From contig NC_092568.1 in NCBI RefSeq assembly GCF_037975245.1, positions 6,794,501 to 6,858,500 on the forward strand: a DNA stretch of 64,000 nt. The letters are read 5' to 3'. The notes beneath the pieces were generated by a model. It worked only from the letters and a program-made list of their open reading frames with translations, did no database searches and was not told the DNA's origin. The position numbers and the translations under genes were made by a program. Source of the stretch: Apostichopus japonicus (taxonomy: Eukaryota > Echinodermata > Holothuroidea > Aspidochirotida > Stichopodidae). Shown here piece after piece: positions 1 through 12,439 of the stretch (positions are counted from its first letter, which is position 1; every line of letters starts with the position of its first letter).

Positions 1-307
1 ACTCCATGGGTTGTCATCTTGTTTATATTTGTTATCGATAAATGGTATAGCCTACTAAATAGCTAAAGTTTACATAGCAGTTATCTGACATTTACTATCG
101 ATAACTAACAGTTAACGACGTTACATGCTACTGTAAATGGCTGCAGTTTATGTAGCTGTTTAGTAGCTTCTGATACTTTGAAAACTGAAAATCAAAATAA
201 AATAAAACTGTTAGCAAATGCTTATCCACTAGAAAGCCTGTGTAAGAGAATGTGTAAAAGTAAGTTGGCCTGACGTTTGATCCTAGCAGGATCTTCTCCA
301 AAGGCTT

Positions 308-809
308 GGACCCCGGTCACACGTACCTTTTTTTCAGACATAACGATGGTCCGACCATGGTACGGTTTGCGTGTGACCGCTCTCTACTATGGTCTGACGA
401 TCGTCCGACCATCGTCCACTAAATATGGTAATTAGCATCGTAAGCCCCGAATTAACCATGGTCCGACCATTGTTAGCAGGAAGAACCATGTGTGTGACCG
501 CAATTGCGTTGTCCGACTATGCTTTTGAGCGTAAACACTGACATCATCCACACTTACAACTAAAAACCCGCGAAACAACGTCAAAACCGTGACCCTTGAC
601 CGACCTAACGCAACTGCACATGATAGCTTTGCAAAAGCATAATTAACTCGCTGATGTATGTGTCCGCGAATAACATAACAATCGTCCGAATATAGCACAA
701 AGTCGTGTGAGTACGTGTGACCGCTACCGTAGTTAGATTAATATGGTCGGACTCTAGTTAAGAAACGATGGTCGGAAAAGATGCAATTTTATACGTCTGA
801 CCGTGGTCT
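308..809. mobile_element. MITE-like element with inverted ends and internal palindromes
   Basis: The left end (gaccccggtcacacgtac, from 309) and the reverse complement of the right end (791-809) match at most positions, giving imperfect terminal inverted repeats about 18 bp long. The interior repeats a core close to atggtccgacca in both orientations, near 343, 390, 457, 742 and 767, and repeats gtgtgaccgc. No transposase-like reading frame is present, so this looks like a non-autonomous DNA element of about 500 bp. No clear target-site duplication was found and the superfamily is not assigned. Confidence 0.5.
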
Positions 810-1227
810 TAATCTCTCTCCATCCCTTGTCTGCTAATCCCGTTACATCTTTCTCTTTGTGTTCACCATGCTCATTAACCTGTCTGTATTCTGTGCGTGT
901 TTTTGTCCCTTCTGTTACTGTTACTTGTCACTTAGCCTTTGAAGAAGATCGAAATGTCAGACCAACTTACTTTTACACATACTTTGAAAACTGGTTAGTC
1001 TTCTATATTTGCAACATGCTATTGATTAAGCAAGTATCTACTAGTTTTTATTGATAAATGGGAAAGCTTCAAAATACCTACTAATGTTCTGAATATTTAA
1101 TAGTTATTATTGAAAACCCGTAATATATCTAAAAGGGAAACCTTATGGCTGTTTGTAGCTATATGTTGAAAGTTTAAACCTAATGCATTTCATTGTAACA
1201 AATATAGATTATATTCTTCATCCATAG
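810..1227. other. Non-coding stretch before the first recognised exon
   Basis: AT-rich sequence ending in the acceptor at 1226-1227. No XDH-like coding sequence was found here, so it is probably intron of the gene that continues downstream. Confidence 0.4.
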
Positions 1228-1280
1228 GTTCATGATGCTTACTTTCAACACATCAGTCTTTCCGCAACTGGTTACTATGC
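1228..1280 (+). CDS. XDH-type exon a
   Basis: Acceptor tccatag, donor gtaagt. Encodes [17 protein letters not shown] plus two bases of an alanine codon. It matches the SLSATGFY block just before the conserved CLTGDH segment of XDH. It enters in phase 0 and leaves in phase 2. Confidence 0.85.
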
Positions 1281-4200
1281 GTAAGTTCTTTCATTGATTG
1301 ACTCTAGGAAAAATGTCTTCGAAGTTAGTCAGTTACTGGAATGAGAAACTCGGTCAAAAAGTAGTTTATAATAGTCAAAGGAAGTATGGGAACCTATATA
1401 TATCGACATTTAGCTATTAATGAAACATACAATCACGGACAGACCAATACATTATTCGCTTAGATTGAGCTACTGATTAACGCAAACAAAATTTACAATT
1501 CCAGATTAAATAATGTCCTTGAAGATATGAAAAAGGAATTCTGTCAGGCAGGGAGGCAGGAAGTGTTGGTAGAAATCATCAGTGTAGCCGGAAGAGTGAG
1601 GGTGTTGGGGGGGGGGGGCATTAGTAGCCATGTGATGCTCAAAAGTCTATACTTGTTTTCTATTGCATGGAAGGATCTGGTTTTCTTCACACTAGGCATA
1701 AATAAGTTATTCGGTGATTAACACTTAAAGTGAAAACTACAGTAAATTATGTTTGCCTGACCATTCAATACAAAGATTAATACTAAATCATGTTCGATTG
1801 ACCATTCAATGTACATAGATCACAACTAAATTATATTTGATTGACCTTTCAATATTCATAGCTCACAGCTAAATTATGTTTGACTGACCATTCAATATAC
1901 ATAGATACATTCAATGTACATAGATCACACCAAAAATATGTTTGCGTAGGTAGACTTAAACGCGCATGACATCAGAGGGAATAGGAAATTTTAGGTAGTT
2001 GGAGAAACACAGAACTTTATGCATGGTGGAAAAACGTTTCAATATTTAATAAGTTTAATGTCTCGTTGCTGAAAAATGAGGGAATTTATTTATTTTCTCA
2101 AAGGACTCCTGATTTATTCTTCGATTCGGAAACAAACAAAGGGAGATGTTTCAATTACTATTGTTATGGAGCTGCTGCTTCAGAGGTGCAAATCGATTGT
2201 TTGACGGGAGATCACGTGGTTGTCAGAACAGATATTGTCATGGACGTAGGAAATAGTCTTAACCCGGCTATCGATATTGGTCAGGTATGAGCTGGACAAC
2301 TGCATCCATCAAATTGATGTGTTGACAATTTTTATTGAATGCCGTAATGTTAACAACATGAAGATACCAATTGATTTAATCATTGTGTGGCACTTTTTTA
2401 TACGATTTTCTTTGGTGCATTGTCCGACATCCACCATGGTGGTGGGGTCATCATCCATCCATGGAAGTGTGGTAAGATACATATTCCTTATCTGTCCCAT
2501 CTGTCATCTCTCCGAGGTAGTGGGGTGAAATACAGATTCATTATCAGGTATCCATCCATGGTACTGCGGTAAGATGAATATTCCATATCTGTCATCTATC
2601 CATGGTAGTGGGTAAGATAAATATTCCTTATCTGTTATTCATCTATGGTAGTGGGGGAAGATACATATTCATTATCTGTCATTACGTCTATGGTAGTGGG
2701 TTAAGATAAATATTCCATATCTGTCATCTATTCATGGTAGTGGGTAAGATAAATATTCCTTATCTGTTATTCATCTATGGTAGTGGGGGAAGATAAATAT
2801 TCCTTATCTCTTATTCATCTGTGATAGTGGGGTAGGTAAATATTCCTTATCTGTCATTTCATCTATGAAAGTGGGATAGATAAATATTCCTTACCTGTCA
2901 TGTATGCATGGTAGTGGGGTAAGATAAATATTCATTATCTGTCATTCATCTATGATAGTGGGGTAAGATAAATATTCATTATCTGTCTTTCATCTATGAT
3001 AGTGGGGTAAGATAAATATTCATTATCTGTCTTTCATCTATGATAGTGGGGTAAGATCAATATTCCGTATCTGTCATGTATGCATGGTAGTGGGTTAAGA
3101 TTAATATTCCTTATCTGTCATTACGTATATGGTAGTGGGTTAAGATAAATATTCCTTATCTGTCATCTATCCATGGTAGTGGGTAAGATAAATATTCCTT
3201 ATCTGTTATTCATCTATGGTAGTGGGGGAAGATAATATTCCTTATCTCTTATTCATCTATGATAGTGGGGTAGGTAAATATTCCTTATCTGTCATTTTAT
3301 CTATGATAGTGGGATAGATAAATATTCCTTACCTGTCATGTATGCATGGTAGTGGGGTAAGATAAATATTCATTATCTGTCATTCATCTATGATAGTGGG
3401 GTAAGATAAATATTCATTATCTGTCTTTCATCTATGATAGTGGGGTAAGGTAAATATTCCTTATCCGTCATTCATCTATGATAGTGGGGTAAGATCAATA
3501 TTCCGTATCTGTCATGTATGCATGGTAGTGGGGTAAGGTAAATATTCCCTATCTGTCATTCATCTATGATAGTCGGGTAAGGTAAATATTCCTTATCTGT
3601 CAGCTATCTATGGTAGTGGGTTAAGATAAATATTCATTATCTGTCATTTCGTCTATGGTAGTGGGTTAAGATAAATATTCCTTATCTGTCATTCATCTAT
3701 GATAGTGGGGGAAGATAAATATTCCTTATCTGTCATTTCGTCCATGGTAGTGGGGGAAGATAAATATTCCTTATCTCTTATTCATCTATGATAGTGGGGT
3801 AGGTAAATATTCCTTATCTGTCATTTCATCTATGAAAGTGGGATAGATAAATATTCCTTACCTGTCATGTATGCATGGTAGTGGGGTAAGATAAATATTC
3901 ATTATCTGTCATTCATCTATGATAGTGCGGTAAGATAAATATTCATTATCTGTCTTTCATCTATGATAGTGGGGTAAGATCAATATTCCGTATCTGTCAT
4001 GTATGCATGGTAGTGGGTTAAGATTAATATTCCTTATCTGTCATTACGTATATGGTAGTGGGTTAAGATAAATATTCCTTATCTGTTATTCATCTATGGT
4101 AGTGGGGGAAGATAATATTCCTTATCTCCTATTCATCTATGATAGTGGGGTAGGTAAATATTCCTTATCTGTCATTTTATCTATGATAGTGGGATAGATA

Positions 4201-7200
4201 AATATTCCTTACCTGTCATGTATGCATGGTAGTGGGGTAAGATAAATATTCATTATCTGTCATTCATCTATGATAGTGGGGTAAGATAAATATTCATTAT
4301 CTGTCATGTATGCATGGTAGTGGGGTAAGGTAAATATTCCTTATCTGTCATTTCGTCTATGGTAGTGGGGTAAGGTAAATATTCCTTATCTGTCATTCAT
4401 CTGTGATAGTCGGGTAAGGTAAATATTCCTTATCTGTCATCTATCTATGGTAGTGGGTTAAGATAAATATTCCTTATCTGTCATTTCGTCTATGGTAGTG
4501 GGTTAAGATAAATATTCCTTATCTGTCATTTCGTCCATGATAGTGGGGTAGATAAATATTCTTTATCTGTCATTTCGTCTATGGTAGTGGGGTAAGATAA
4601 ATATTCCTTATCTGTCATTCATCTATGATAGTGGGGTAAGATACATATTCCTTATCTGTCATTTCGTCTATGGTAGTGGGGTAAGATAAATATTCCTTAT
4701 CTGTCTTGTAATCATGGTAGTGTGGGATGTTATGATTCCTATCTGCCATCCATCCATGGTAGGGGGTAAGATAAATATTCCTTATCTGTCATCTATCCAT
4801 GGTAGTGGGCTAAGGTCAATATCCCTTCTCATGTATCAATCTATGGTAATTTGGGATAATAAGGATTCCTTTCTTCCATCCATCCATGGTATTGTGGGAT
4901 GATAAATATTCCTTATCCGTTCTCCATCCATGGTAGGGGGTAAGATAAATATTCATAACTGTCATTCATCTATGGTAGTGGGGTAGATAAATATTCATTA
5001 TCTGTCATCTATCCATGGTAGTGGGGTAGGTTAAATATTCCTTCTAAGGTATCCACCCATGGTAATTTGGGATATTAATGATTCCTTTCTGCCATCCATC
5101 CATGGTAGTGCGGGATGATAACTATTCATTATCTGTCATCCGAACCATTGGATAAGATAAATGCAAGGAAACAGATTTCCAAGATCCAATAAAGAAATTT
5201 TATCCAAAATGAAGAAAGATACACCTTGTATAATTTTACTTGGTTTGCTCAGATTCTCAGCAACCTTGTTTGATGAATTTAGTTTAATGAGGGGAACAAC
5301 TAAGTAATTAACAGTTAGCAAAGATTATCTTGAGCATGTCATGGTGCAACCATCTAATAAGTTGCTGCATTATTTCTCTTAAAGAGTCTTTGTACCCCTT
5401 TTTTAAAACTTCGTGCAGTAGTATCTTACTAAGTTAGGGGAGTTGTGGGAATTCTAATAGAGGTCAAAGGTTACATAATGTATGAAAAATATATTGTAAT
5501 ATCACCCCAAATACATCAGATATCCCAAACTAACATCCCAACACATCAGATACATTGTCACTTTAGTATGGAAACCATTAGCTACCATCGAAATGTTAAA
5601 ATATTAAGTTTTACTGCATGAGCTAATAATTTATAAAGAAATAGAACAATTGCTTAGATGAAGTAAATGATTAACCAATCAGTTGGTTGCAAATTTATTA
5701 CTCAAATTTTATCAATTCAACATTTTGCCAAAAAAGCTGAATTGTTCATTTATCATAAAATACTGATATTTTAACACTTCTGAAAATACCGAAAGGCTCG
5801 CATTGAATCTTGCAATATCACAGTAAGCAAGAACATGTTAAAGCACTCACTGCAATTCATGGTTTTGAAAGAAACATTCATTGATCAAGTAAGAAATACA
5901 TCCGCCAATAGATTAATGTTCTGCAAGATGTCAAATTACAAACTTCTAAATAAGGTAATAAAGGTACACTTTCAAGAAAATTGTTTGATGCAAATTATCT
6001 GACCAGTGATAAATTCACGATTTCATTGCAAAATATAGCATGTCTAAGGTGATTAAGTAACTAATGTACGTTGTAGAGATATAACTGAGGAATTTGAGAT
6101 ATAAATGATGAATTAAACAGTTTGAAGAAAATGATTAGCATATTGAACACTATTTTGATGCATCTTAACGTTTCATGGTTTAATATTTCTATGGCATCTT
6201 AATGTTCCATGGTTTAATATATCTATGGCTTGTTACCTTTCCATGATTTTATATTTCTATGGCATCTTAACGTTCCATGCTTAATGGAAGACTTGTCAAC
6301 ATAGCTTTCATTTATTTTTAGAGTGTGCAGTCTGGATAAGAAGATTATTTCATTCCATTGCATTTACTTCCCCATGAAATGATAACAGGTACAAGACAAT
6401 ATGTCAGTTAAGTTCTGCTTAGATGGGAGTGATAAAGATATCTTAGCAACGGTCAATTAAGTAAATATCCCTGGTGTTTTAATTTTATTTATTGTTCTGT
6501 TCTTTTTATGTGCTGGTCAAATTGCAGATAGAGGGAGCATTTTCTCAGGGTTATGGTCTGTTCCTTCTAGAAGACTACAGAATCTCACCTAAAGGTGACC
6601 TTCTCACCAAAGGTCCAGGAGCTTACAAGTTACCCTCCATTGGAAACACACCTGCAGAATTTAATGTTACACTTCTCGACAAATCGAACAACCCTACATC
6701 CATATACTCTTCAAAGGTGAGGCACTGTTTATATTGACTACAAATTATGTTGATATTTTTCATGAGTATTTAGATAATTGAAATGCATATTAACTGCAAA
6801 TTTTAAAACATCACCTTTTTAAGTTTTCATTATTTTTGATAATTAAGGATAATCATATTGTGGAATGATCAGTTTATACGTCTGTGGTTGTATGTTACTT
6901 ACAGCAGCAGTTTGAGTTATGATTTTGGGATGCATAATTAGTTGACATGTTTTATAATTTACTCTTTATTAATGAAATGCTCTGGAGCAGACTCGTACCG
7001 AGTCTCATGTTACTCCGCTAACATAGCTGCCTGTATTTGCATCTATACGTCCTTATGGATTTGTATCCTAGTGTAGATAATAGTGCAATATTAAATACTT
7101 GCATTTACAGCCTTGTACTCGTACTCATACCAATGGGAATGTTACTTATACTAGCTCTAGCTGTATGTACTTTCACTACACCGTATGATAATAAGTTTGC

Positions 7201-7970
7201 TCTGGAATTGTGTCATAATTTGATTACCTACGATCTTATTTGGGGAAATACTTTGGTAAATTGTTGACAAAACGCAAAGATCTGCTGTAATTATTGCAGT
7301 GTTTAAGTTTGTCAATTTTTTGAGAAAATGAACTCAGCTCAGGACCTTAGTATAAACTGTAGGATATCAATAAAAATGTGCATTTTTGTTTGCCAATCAA
7401 AGATATGAACCAGAAGATGATTGGAAAATATTTGCAAAAACAGTTTCAAAATGTAAAGTGGACGTTAGTTTGCAATCTCTGCAGTGTACGCCCGTTTCTT
7501 ATAATCCTTCCTCCAATGCAATCAACAACGTTAGCAGTCATATGAGTATGAACAGTTGTCGTTCTCGTTTACCCTAAGGCTGTTGGTGAACCACCCCTGT
7601 TTTTATCGGCATCGGTATTGTTTGCTGTGAGGGATGCCATTACCTCAGCTCGTGATGATGCTAACTTATCCAGTGTATTTAGACTAGATACCCCAGCAGT
7701 ACCAGAAAGGATACGAATGGTTTGTCAGGATCAATTTATGCAAAAGGTGAGTAAATTCAGCTCAGATGTTTTAACTGAATATTCAAAAGTACGATGCCAT
7801 CAATAGATTCTGTAAAGTACTTCCTTACACTGGTTATTCGTCATTGATCTGAATTGCAATCACCAATTTAAAAGATAGAAGATGCAGCCTATAGTTAGTT
7901 TTTTTTCTCTCCGTAGATAAAACCGATGCCTCTTCCGGATAACTTCAAACCGTTCTTCATTCGTCCCTGA
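1228..7970 (+). CDS. Xanthine dehydrogenase/aldehyde oxidase family, C-terminal 214 residues (5' part off window)
   Basis: Five exons join in frame: 1228-1280, 2104-2284, 6528-6716, 7579-7746 and 7917-7970 (645 nt, 214 codons plus TGA). The product is the C-terminal end of the molybdopterin domain of a molybdo-flavoenzyme that hydroxylates purines or aldehydes, normally a cytosolic or peroxisomal homodimer of about 1,330 residues. Seen in order: [46 protein letters not shown], then AVGEPPLFL, whose glutamate (codon 7588-7590) is the family's catalytic base. The ending NFKPFFIRP resembles the XDH C terminus. All junctions are GT-AG and phases agree. XDH is favoured over aldehyde oxidase by overall resemblance, but the substrate-pocket residues that separate them lie upstream of the window, so no symbol is given. 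The 4.2-kb intron after exon 2284 holds a large minisatellite. Confidence 0.9.
2104..2284 (+). CDS. XDH-type exon b
   Basis: Follows the acceptor ctcaaag and ends at IDIGQ before gtatga. It carries [12 protein letters not shown] and RTDIVMDVG, strongly conserved in XDH and aldehyde oxidases. The first base completes the alanine codon left by the previous exon. Confidence 0.92.
2430..5135. repeat. 44-bp minisatellite, about 60 copies, in an XDH-type intron
   Basis: Consensus unit: gtggggtaagataaatattc followed by cttatctgtcattcatctatgata. Variants such as 'gggatagataaatattccttacctgtcatgtatgcatgg' blocks (described by their starts near 2876, 3312, 3840 and 4192) recur at spacings that are roughly multiples of 44 bp, which points to higher-order duplication. 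The 3' part from about 4700 is more diverged. Each unit pairs AGATAA with TTATCT in inverted orientation and carries a donor-like ggtaag. Short reading frames here are by-products of the repeat. Confidence 0.95.
5140..6527. other. Remainder of XDH-type intron
   Basis: AT-rich intron sequence. A short motif close to 'atggcatcttaacgttccatg' (in pieces no longer than that) recurs about four times between 6155 and 6285. No gene seen. Confidence 0.5.
6528..6716 (+). CDS. XDH-type exon c
   Basis: 63 complete codons between an attgcag acceptor and a gtgagg donor. It begins [12 protein letters not shown] and ends SIYSSK, matching the XDH segment from VEGAFVQGLG to IYASK. Confidence 0.92.
6717..7578. 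other. XDH-type intron
   Basis: A frame at 7386-7577 has many charged residues but matches nothing known to me in XDH and is not needed for frame continuity, so it is left as intron. Confidence 0.5.
7579..7746 (+). CDS. XDH-type exon d, with catalytic glutamate
   Basis: Starts [12 protein letters not shown], the family's active-site loop (catalytic Glu at 7588-7590), and continues through [13 protein letters not shown], the counterpart of FRLDSPATPEKIR in vertebrate XDH. It is 56 codons, phase 0 at both ends, donor gtgagt. Confidence 0.93.
7917..7970 (+). CDS. XDH-type terminal exon
   Basis: Short last exon after a pyrimidine-rich tract and ccgtag. It encodes 17 residues ending NFKPFFIRP and then TGA (7968-7970). 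Its length and the LPDNFKP/KPW-type ending fit the C terminus of XDH. Confidence 0.8.
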   Translation: MKPMPLPDNFKPFFIRP

Positions 7971-8008
7971 AATCTTGGATCAAACGGTTGTGATGCCACC
8001 TTGAAAAG

Positions 8009-8017
<9 letters not shown>

Positions 8018-8064
<47 letters not shown>
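8018..8064. repeat. (TA)n microsatellite
   Basis: About 47 bp of TA dinucleotides just beyond the XDH-type stop codon, probably in the 3' UTR or flank. Confidence 0.97.
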
Positions 8065-8068
<4 letters not shown>

Positions 8069-8284
8069 CATCTTACTGGTTACTCATAAAAGTATTTTCA
8101 TTAATTCTAACATGACACTCAGTGATTTCTTTATATATACTTTGTCTTCACTACACCGTATGATAAATAGTACATACAATAATAGATGATGAAAAGCTTT
8201 CACCATTGGCTATTAAGTCATAAAGTCATTATGATAAATACATCCATTGCTATTAAGTACTGGTACTCTCAAGTACATTCAATA

Positions 8285-8800
8285 TAATATTAATAATAAT
8301 ATATCATTTTTATATAGCACCAAAAAAACTATGAAATAATTCTCGTGGCGCCTTACAATAGTTACAATATATGCGTTTTAGTAAACAGATACGTCTTGAG
8401 AACCGATTTGAAACCATGCACAGTCTTGCACATTTTAACATGTTCTGGAAGTGAGTTCCACAAGTAAGAAGCATTATATGAGAACATTCTTGAGCCATAA
8501 GTCTGTGTTCTAAACCTAGGCATGAGCAACTTCTGTGATGAATTAGAATTAGAGCGGAGTGCATCGTGTGGATATCGACCGAAGTTGAAACAAATTAAAG
8601 AGATAGTTTAGGCCCTTGTTATGCAGACATTTGAACACAATCAGAAGTAGTTTGTATAGTTAATGCGTTCGCAATTCGGGAGCCAGTGGAGCTCAATCAT
8701 AGCAGGGGTAATGTGCTCATATTTACGAGTTTTTGTAACAAAGCCCTGCAGCCGTATTCAATACGCGTTGCAGCCTGTCAAGTTTACAGCCTGTTAACAT
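8285..8800 (-). mobile_element. LINE 3' end with reverse-transcriptase C-terminal tail
   Basis: On the minus strand, 8800 down to about 8335 reads as the end of a non-LTR retrotransposon ORF2: RLQRVLNTAAGLCYKN, then KCLHNKGLNYLFNLF, then FSYNASYLWNSLPEHVK and FKSVLKTYLFTKTH before a stop. The WNSLP and FK..LKT.LF blocks are typical of CR1/Jockey-group elements. Beyond the stop the sequence becomes gctatataaaaatgatat with an ATT-rich tail (8283-8310), the usual 3' end. Several stops and frame changes in the upper part show it is dead and strongly 5'-truncated. Confidence 0.8.
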
Positions 8801-9222
8801 AAAATATACTATTACAGCTTCGACGTAAAAAATGCTTTGACAAGTGGTAAGCCAGAGTCACCAGCTACTTTCTGATATGACCAATGTACCGGATACTGGA
8901 TAGGGCGCTTCGGCAAAGGTGTCAAATATCTTGGTCTATCATCATGTGATTATCAAAAATGATGCCAAGATTGCAAAATTGATCAGAATAATTGATACTC
9001 GTGTCACAAACGGAGACAAGAGGGAGAGTATGTGTTGGCCTAAACCGATACGATATGTGCATCACTTCCGGATTACCATAATCATTGAGCTTTCATTTGT
9101 TTGCCAACATCCAGCTTCTTATGTCTGACAAACAATTGTACATACGTAATAAGTCAGACGATTAATTGTCACCAAAGCTTATATATAATTCATAAATGCC
9201 TAAACCAACTTTCTGTATACTG
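8801..9222. other. Non-coding stretch
   Basis: Nothing recognised; possibly further degraded retroelement sequence. Confidence 0.3.
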
Positions 9223-9253
9223 GACCAGTCTCGAATGCGATTCGAGACTGGTC
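9223..9253. repeat. Perfect 14-bp inverted repeat (hairpin)
   Basis: Arms gaccagtctcgaat and attcgagactggtc are exact reverse complements around a 3-base loop, gcg. It lies 65 bp before the LTR-like element. Confidence 0.9.
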
Positions 9254-9317
9254 GAGTGTATAGAGAGGAGAATTGCTTCAGAATCGAAATGTTAGACAAA
9301 TACTGGTTTGTTGCTAT

Positions 9318-10422
9318 TGTTACGTTGGAATGCGAGAGGTCTCGATAATTAATTTTTAACGAGACACAAGCCTGGGTTCGTTTCTGTAAGGAACACAGAC
9401 AAATTGACGAGTCTAGAGAATTTGAATGAGAACGTAAACTATATTGAACAATGGAGTTTGATCCAACAACAACAAGTGGTAATTACAAATATATAGAAAA
9501 TTACTCACAAACTTAACAAGATAGGATACACTTTAAAACACGCTGGTCTCTTCCAACGGCGATATCCCTCAGCGGCCACGACCGTGATGACGACGATTCT
9601 CGGTCCGTTGTACCGCGAAATTCGCTGGTCCTCGACGAAGTTTCTCGCGATCCCAGAAACAGCAGTCACCTTCTTTCCGGCGATGCTCCAAAATAGAAGA
9701 CGGACTTCCAGCCACAATCGAGTGAAGCACAAGTCGAACTTCTCGCCGACTAAATATTACCAGAGTCAGTCCAAAATCAGCTTTATAGCCACCAACTCGT
9801 GTCGTAACGAACTTCCTCAACGGAGACAGAAATTCTTCACTTTCTCCGACATAAAGACTGAAAAACTGTAGTTTCACAACAAAGTCCTCTTCAAACTTCT
9901 GAATGGAAGTGTATAATCAATCTTGGTATCGATATTTCAATCCCTCAGAAACTACTGGCAGTTGAGCACTGACGATATATAGTAGAATGGTAAAATATGT
10001 GTCGTCACTTGTATTCGTTCAGAAACTGAGAAACTCTCCGATCTGGGCGGGTTTTTATACGATTCGCCAGGTCAAGAATCATCTAGATCTTTCTCGATAC
10101 ACCTGAGTAACAACTCAACCCAGTTTCTCCATTCTTGGAAGTCCTTTGCATATCTCGCGAACATTCCAGAGAATCCACGAAAATGTGTGCACAGCTTACA
10201 CGCGATTTCACGTAAACCGACGTTAACCCGAGACCAGCGTGTCATCATAAGGAATATACCAGAACAAGTCGTGTATTATATATAACATTCTGACACGGTA
10301 ACCCGACCTAATTTCTCAAATATTGATTTATCACGTAGGCAATTTCAAATACTTTCTATATTATAACATTAGGTTCCTCACTAGCAGTGACTAGCGTTAG
10401 GCTACAATGGGCCCTCGTAACA
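9318..10422. mobile_element. LTR-like element (possible solo LTR), about 1.1 kb
   Basis: It begins tgttacg and ends cgtaaca, a TG...CA pair with 7-bp inverted ends as in LTRs. The size, lack of a long gene and some shared short strings with the better supported solo LTR at 15969-16939 (tcgataattaat, agaccagcgt) fit a related family. The flanks gctat and ccatg do not form a clear duplication, so the boundaries or the class may be wrong. Frames inside it are not convincing as genes. Confidence 0.45.
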
Positions 10423-12439
10423 CCATGGCAATCATGAAGTCATAATTAAAAGAAATGAAGACATGTGTAACGTTGCCATGAGTATATGCATATATGTTTA
10501 TGGGCAAAGAAATGTTACTATGTGGTACAAATTGATATATATAGAATAAGTTCATTCATATTACTATATTCATATTACTAAGTACACTCACGTTACTAAG
10601 TTTTTCAATGTTATTAATTAAGTGGTACATTCGTATCACTACATATACTCATAGGCTATTATATTAGGCATAATTAGAACGTTCATATTCCTTAGTACAT
10701 TCATATAGTTACTTTACATTTATAAGCATAGTACTACTTAATTTAATCATCTCATTTTACAATTAATCCGATTTATAATTGGTCATGTGGACGGTTACTT
10801 ATTACACAGTTTTGACAAATCAGTAACTTTAATGCAGATGTATGCTAATGTCATGTCAAGCAGAATAATGAATTTATCAATTTATTGACATAGGTGAAAG
10901 GAATGATATGACAAACAAACCTAAGCTTTGAGGTTATGGATAATGCTTGAATATTAAAACTTCCTGCTGTTCAATTTGCTGGCCCTAACTAAAACCCAAA
11001 ACTTTTGAATTTAAAGACACTGTATGTAATTAATATATTACAAACTAGATATGTTACTCGCACACACTATAGTACATACTATATCACTGTAAACTAATAT
11101 GTCTTCTGAATATTCCATGATTGAAATGTAACAGAAACCAGGACCAAATCTCACCAACTGCTGTAGATATGTTATAGAGTAGCAGTTTTCTGGTGGAACC
11201 ACCAAACTTGGCACATGATGCAATTAACATAGGGAGAGAATTAAAATAATTGGTGGACTCGGTCTCAGTCTCTTTCTGAGCCCCAGGCTCCCCAGGTCTG
11301 TATACGTACATGTAATAAAGACAACCTACTGGCAGGCACAATAATGTCAAAGTCCAACAATACTTGACTCCAACAACAGGACAACCTTATATATACTAGA
11401 TGTAGGTTACGTGGGTGGAGCTTACACCTAAGGAGAACTGCTACCTTTAGTTCATACAGTATTTACTTCAGAAAATAAATTATTATTTCCCTAAATTAAA
11501 TATTATGCTTAATGACAGCCTATGATTTCAGTTTTCAAAGAATACTGCTTGATACAAGAATGTTACGTGACAAGTATAAGAGCATTACTTCTAAGTTATC
11601 AAGACTATACGATCTTAGAGTGGACCTAAATATAATACAATGTACGTTTAAGTAGAAGGGTTCATGGCATTTTGATGGTCTGTCTGTGTTTTGCTGGTCC
11701 TTTGTGTCATGATGGATCATGGTCAAAATATGTTGTGACAACCGCCGCAAACACCCTCATTATCAAGTCTATGTGTTAGCCTAGGAGCTGATTGGCGCAA
11801 ATACAAAATGCAGCAATAAACGAAAGATATGCAACGGATTGTCAATGAAGTTTCTATGAGGGCCAGAGAGCATAGAACATGGGTTGAAGCACAGGGCCAG
11901 AGATAACCGAAATCTTCATAGATGGATCAAGCAATGTACGGTATATAGCATCAAGCAGTGGGCATTGTACGGGCCGGATACTAAATTGGTGCCAAAAGCT
12001 TGTCTGATTTGTGGGTGGGGAAGAGTGGTCCAACGCACATTTGTAAGCAAGTATACTATTTTGCACCCCAGGGGCTTCACTATCATTCGAGAACTCTAAA
12101 ATGGTCACCTTCGATCATCAGTTGGGGAAAATCGTTTGGTCAGGTAATTTTATTCATTCAGCCGGGGAAGAATGGAGCACTACTACATGTGTAATCCTCA
12201 TTTTCTCAACCTCACACAAAGTACTTATTAGCGACACCTTGCATTTTGGGCTCCCTTATGTAGATCCAATTATGCCTCAGAATGCACAATTTGCATCTAA
12301 CTTAAAACAAAAAATGAGGACACCTATATCCAACTGAGTCGGTGTCAATGACCCCACAGAATCAGCCCTTTCTTTGTAAAACCCTTATTTCTTTCCCATA
12401 AAGATTCAAGCTACTACCGTACCACAAGTCAGTCGGAGG
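10423..12439. other. Intergenic stretch, no gene recognised
   Basis: Around 10530-10740, loosely repeated phrases of the type 'ttcatattacta/agtacattcatat' suggest a decayed low-complexity repeat. Several short frames between 11038 and 12337 overlap in different frames and show no family features. Confidence 0.4.

Noticed and set aside
2430-5135. CRISPR-like array
   Set aside because: Units are directly adjacent with no unique spacers, it lies in an animal gene intron, and no cas genes exist here.
7386-7577. 63-codon frame between XDH-type exons
   Set aside because: The flanking exons join in phase 0 with the conserved SK-AVGEPP junction, so no extra exon is needed; no family resemblance.
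9505-9877. Overlapping 75-102-codon frames on both strands
   Set aside because: They overlap each other inside an LTR-like element and have no recognised motif.
11884-12337. Series of 64-84-codon frames on both strands
   Set aside because: Mutually overlapping in different frames and without domain features or splice context.
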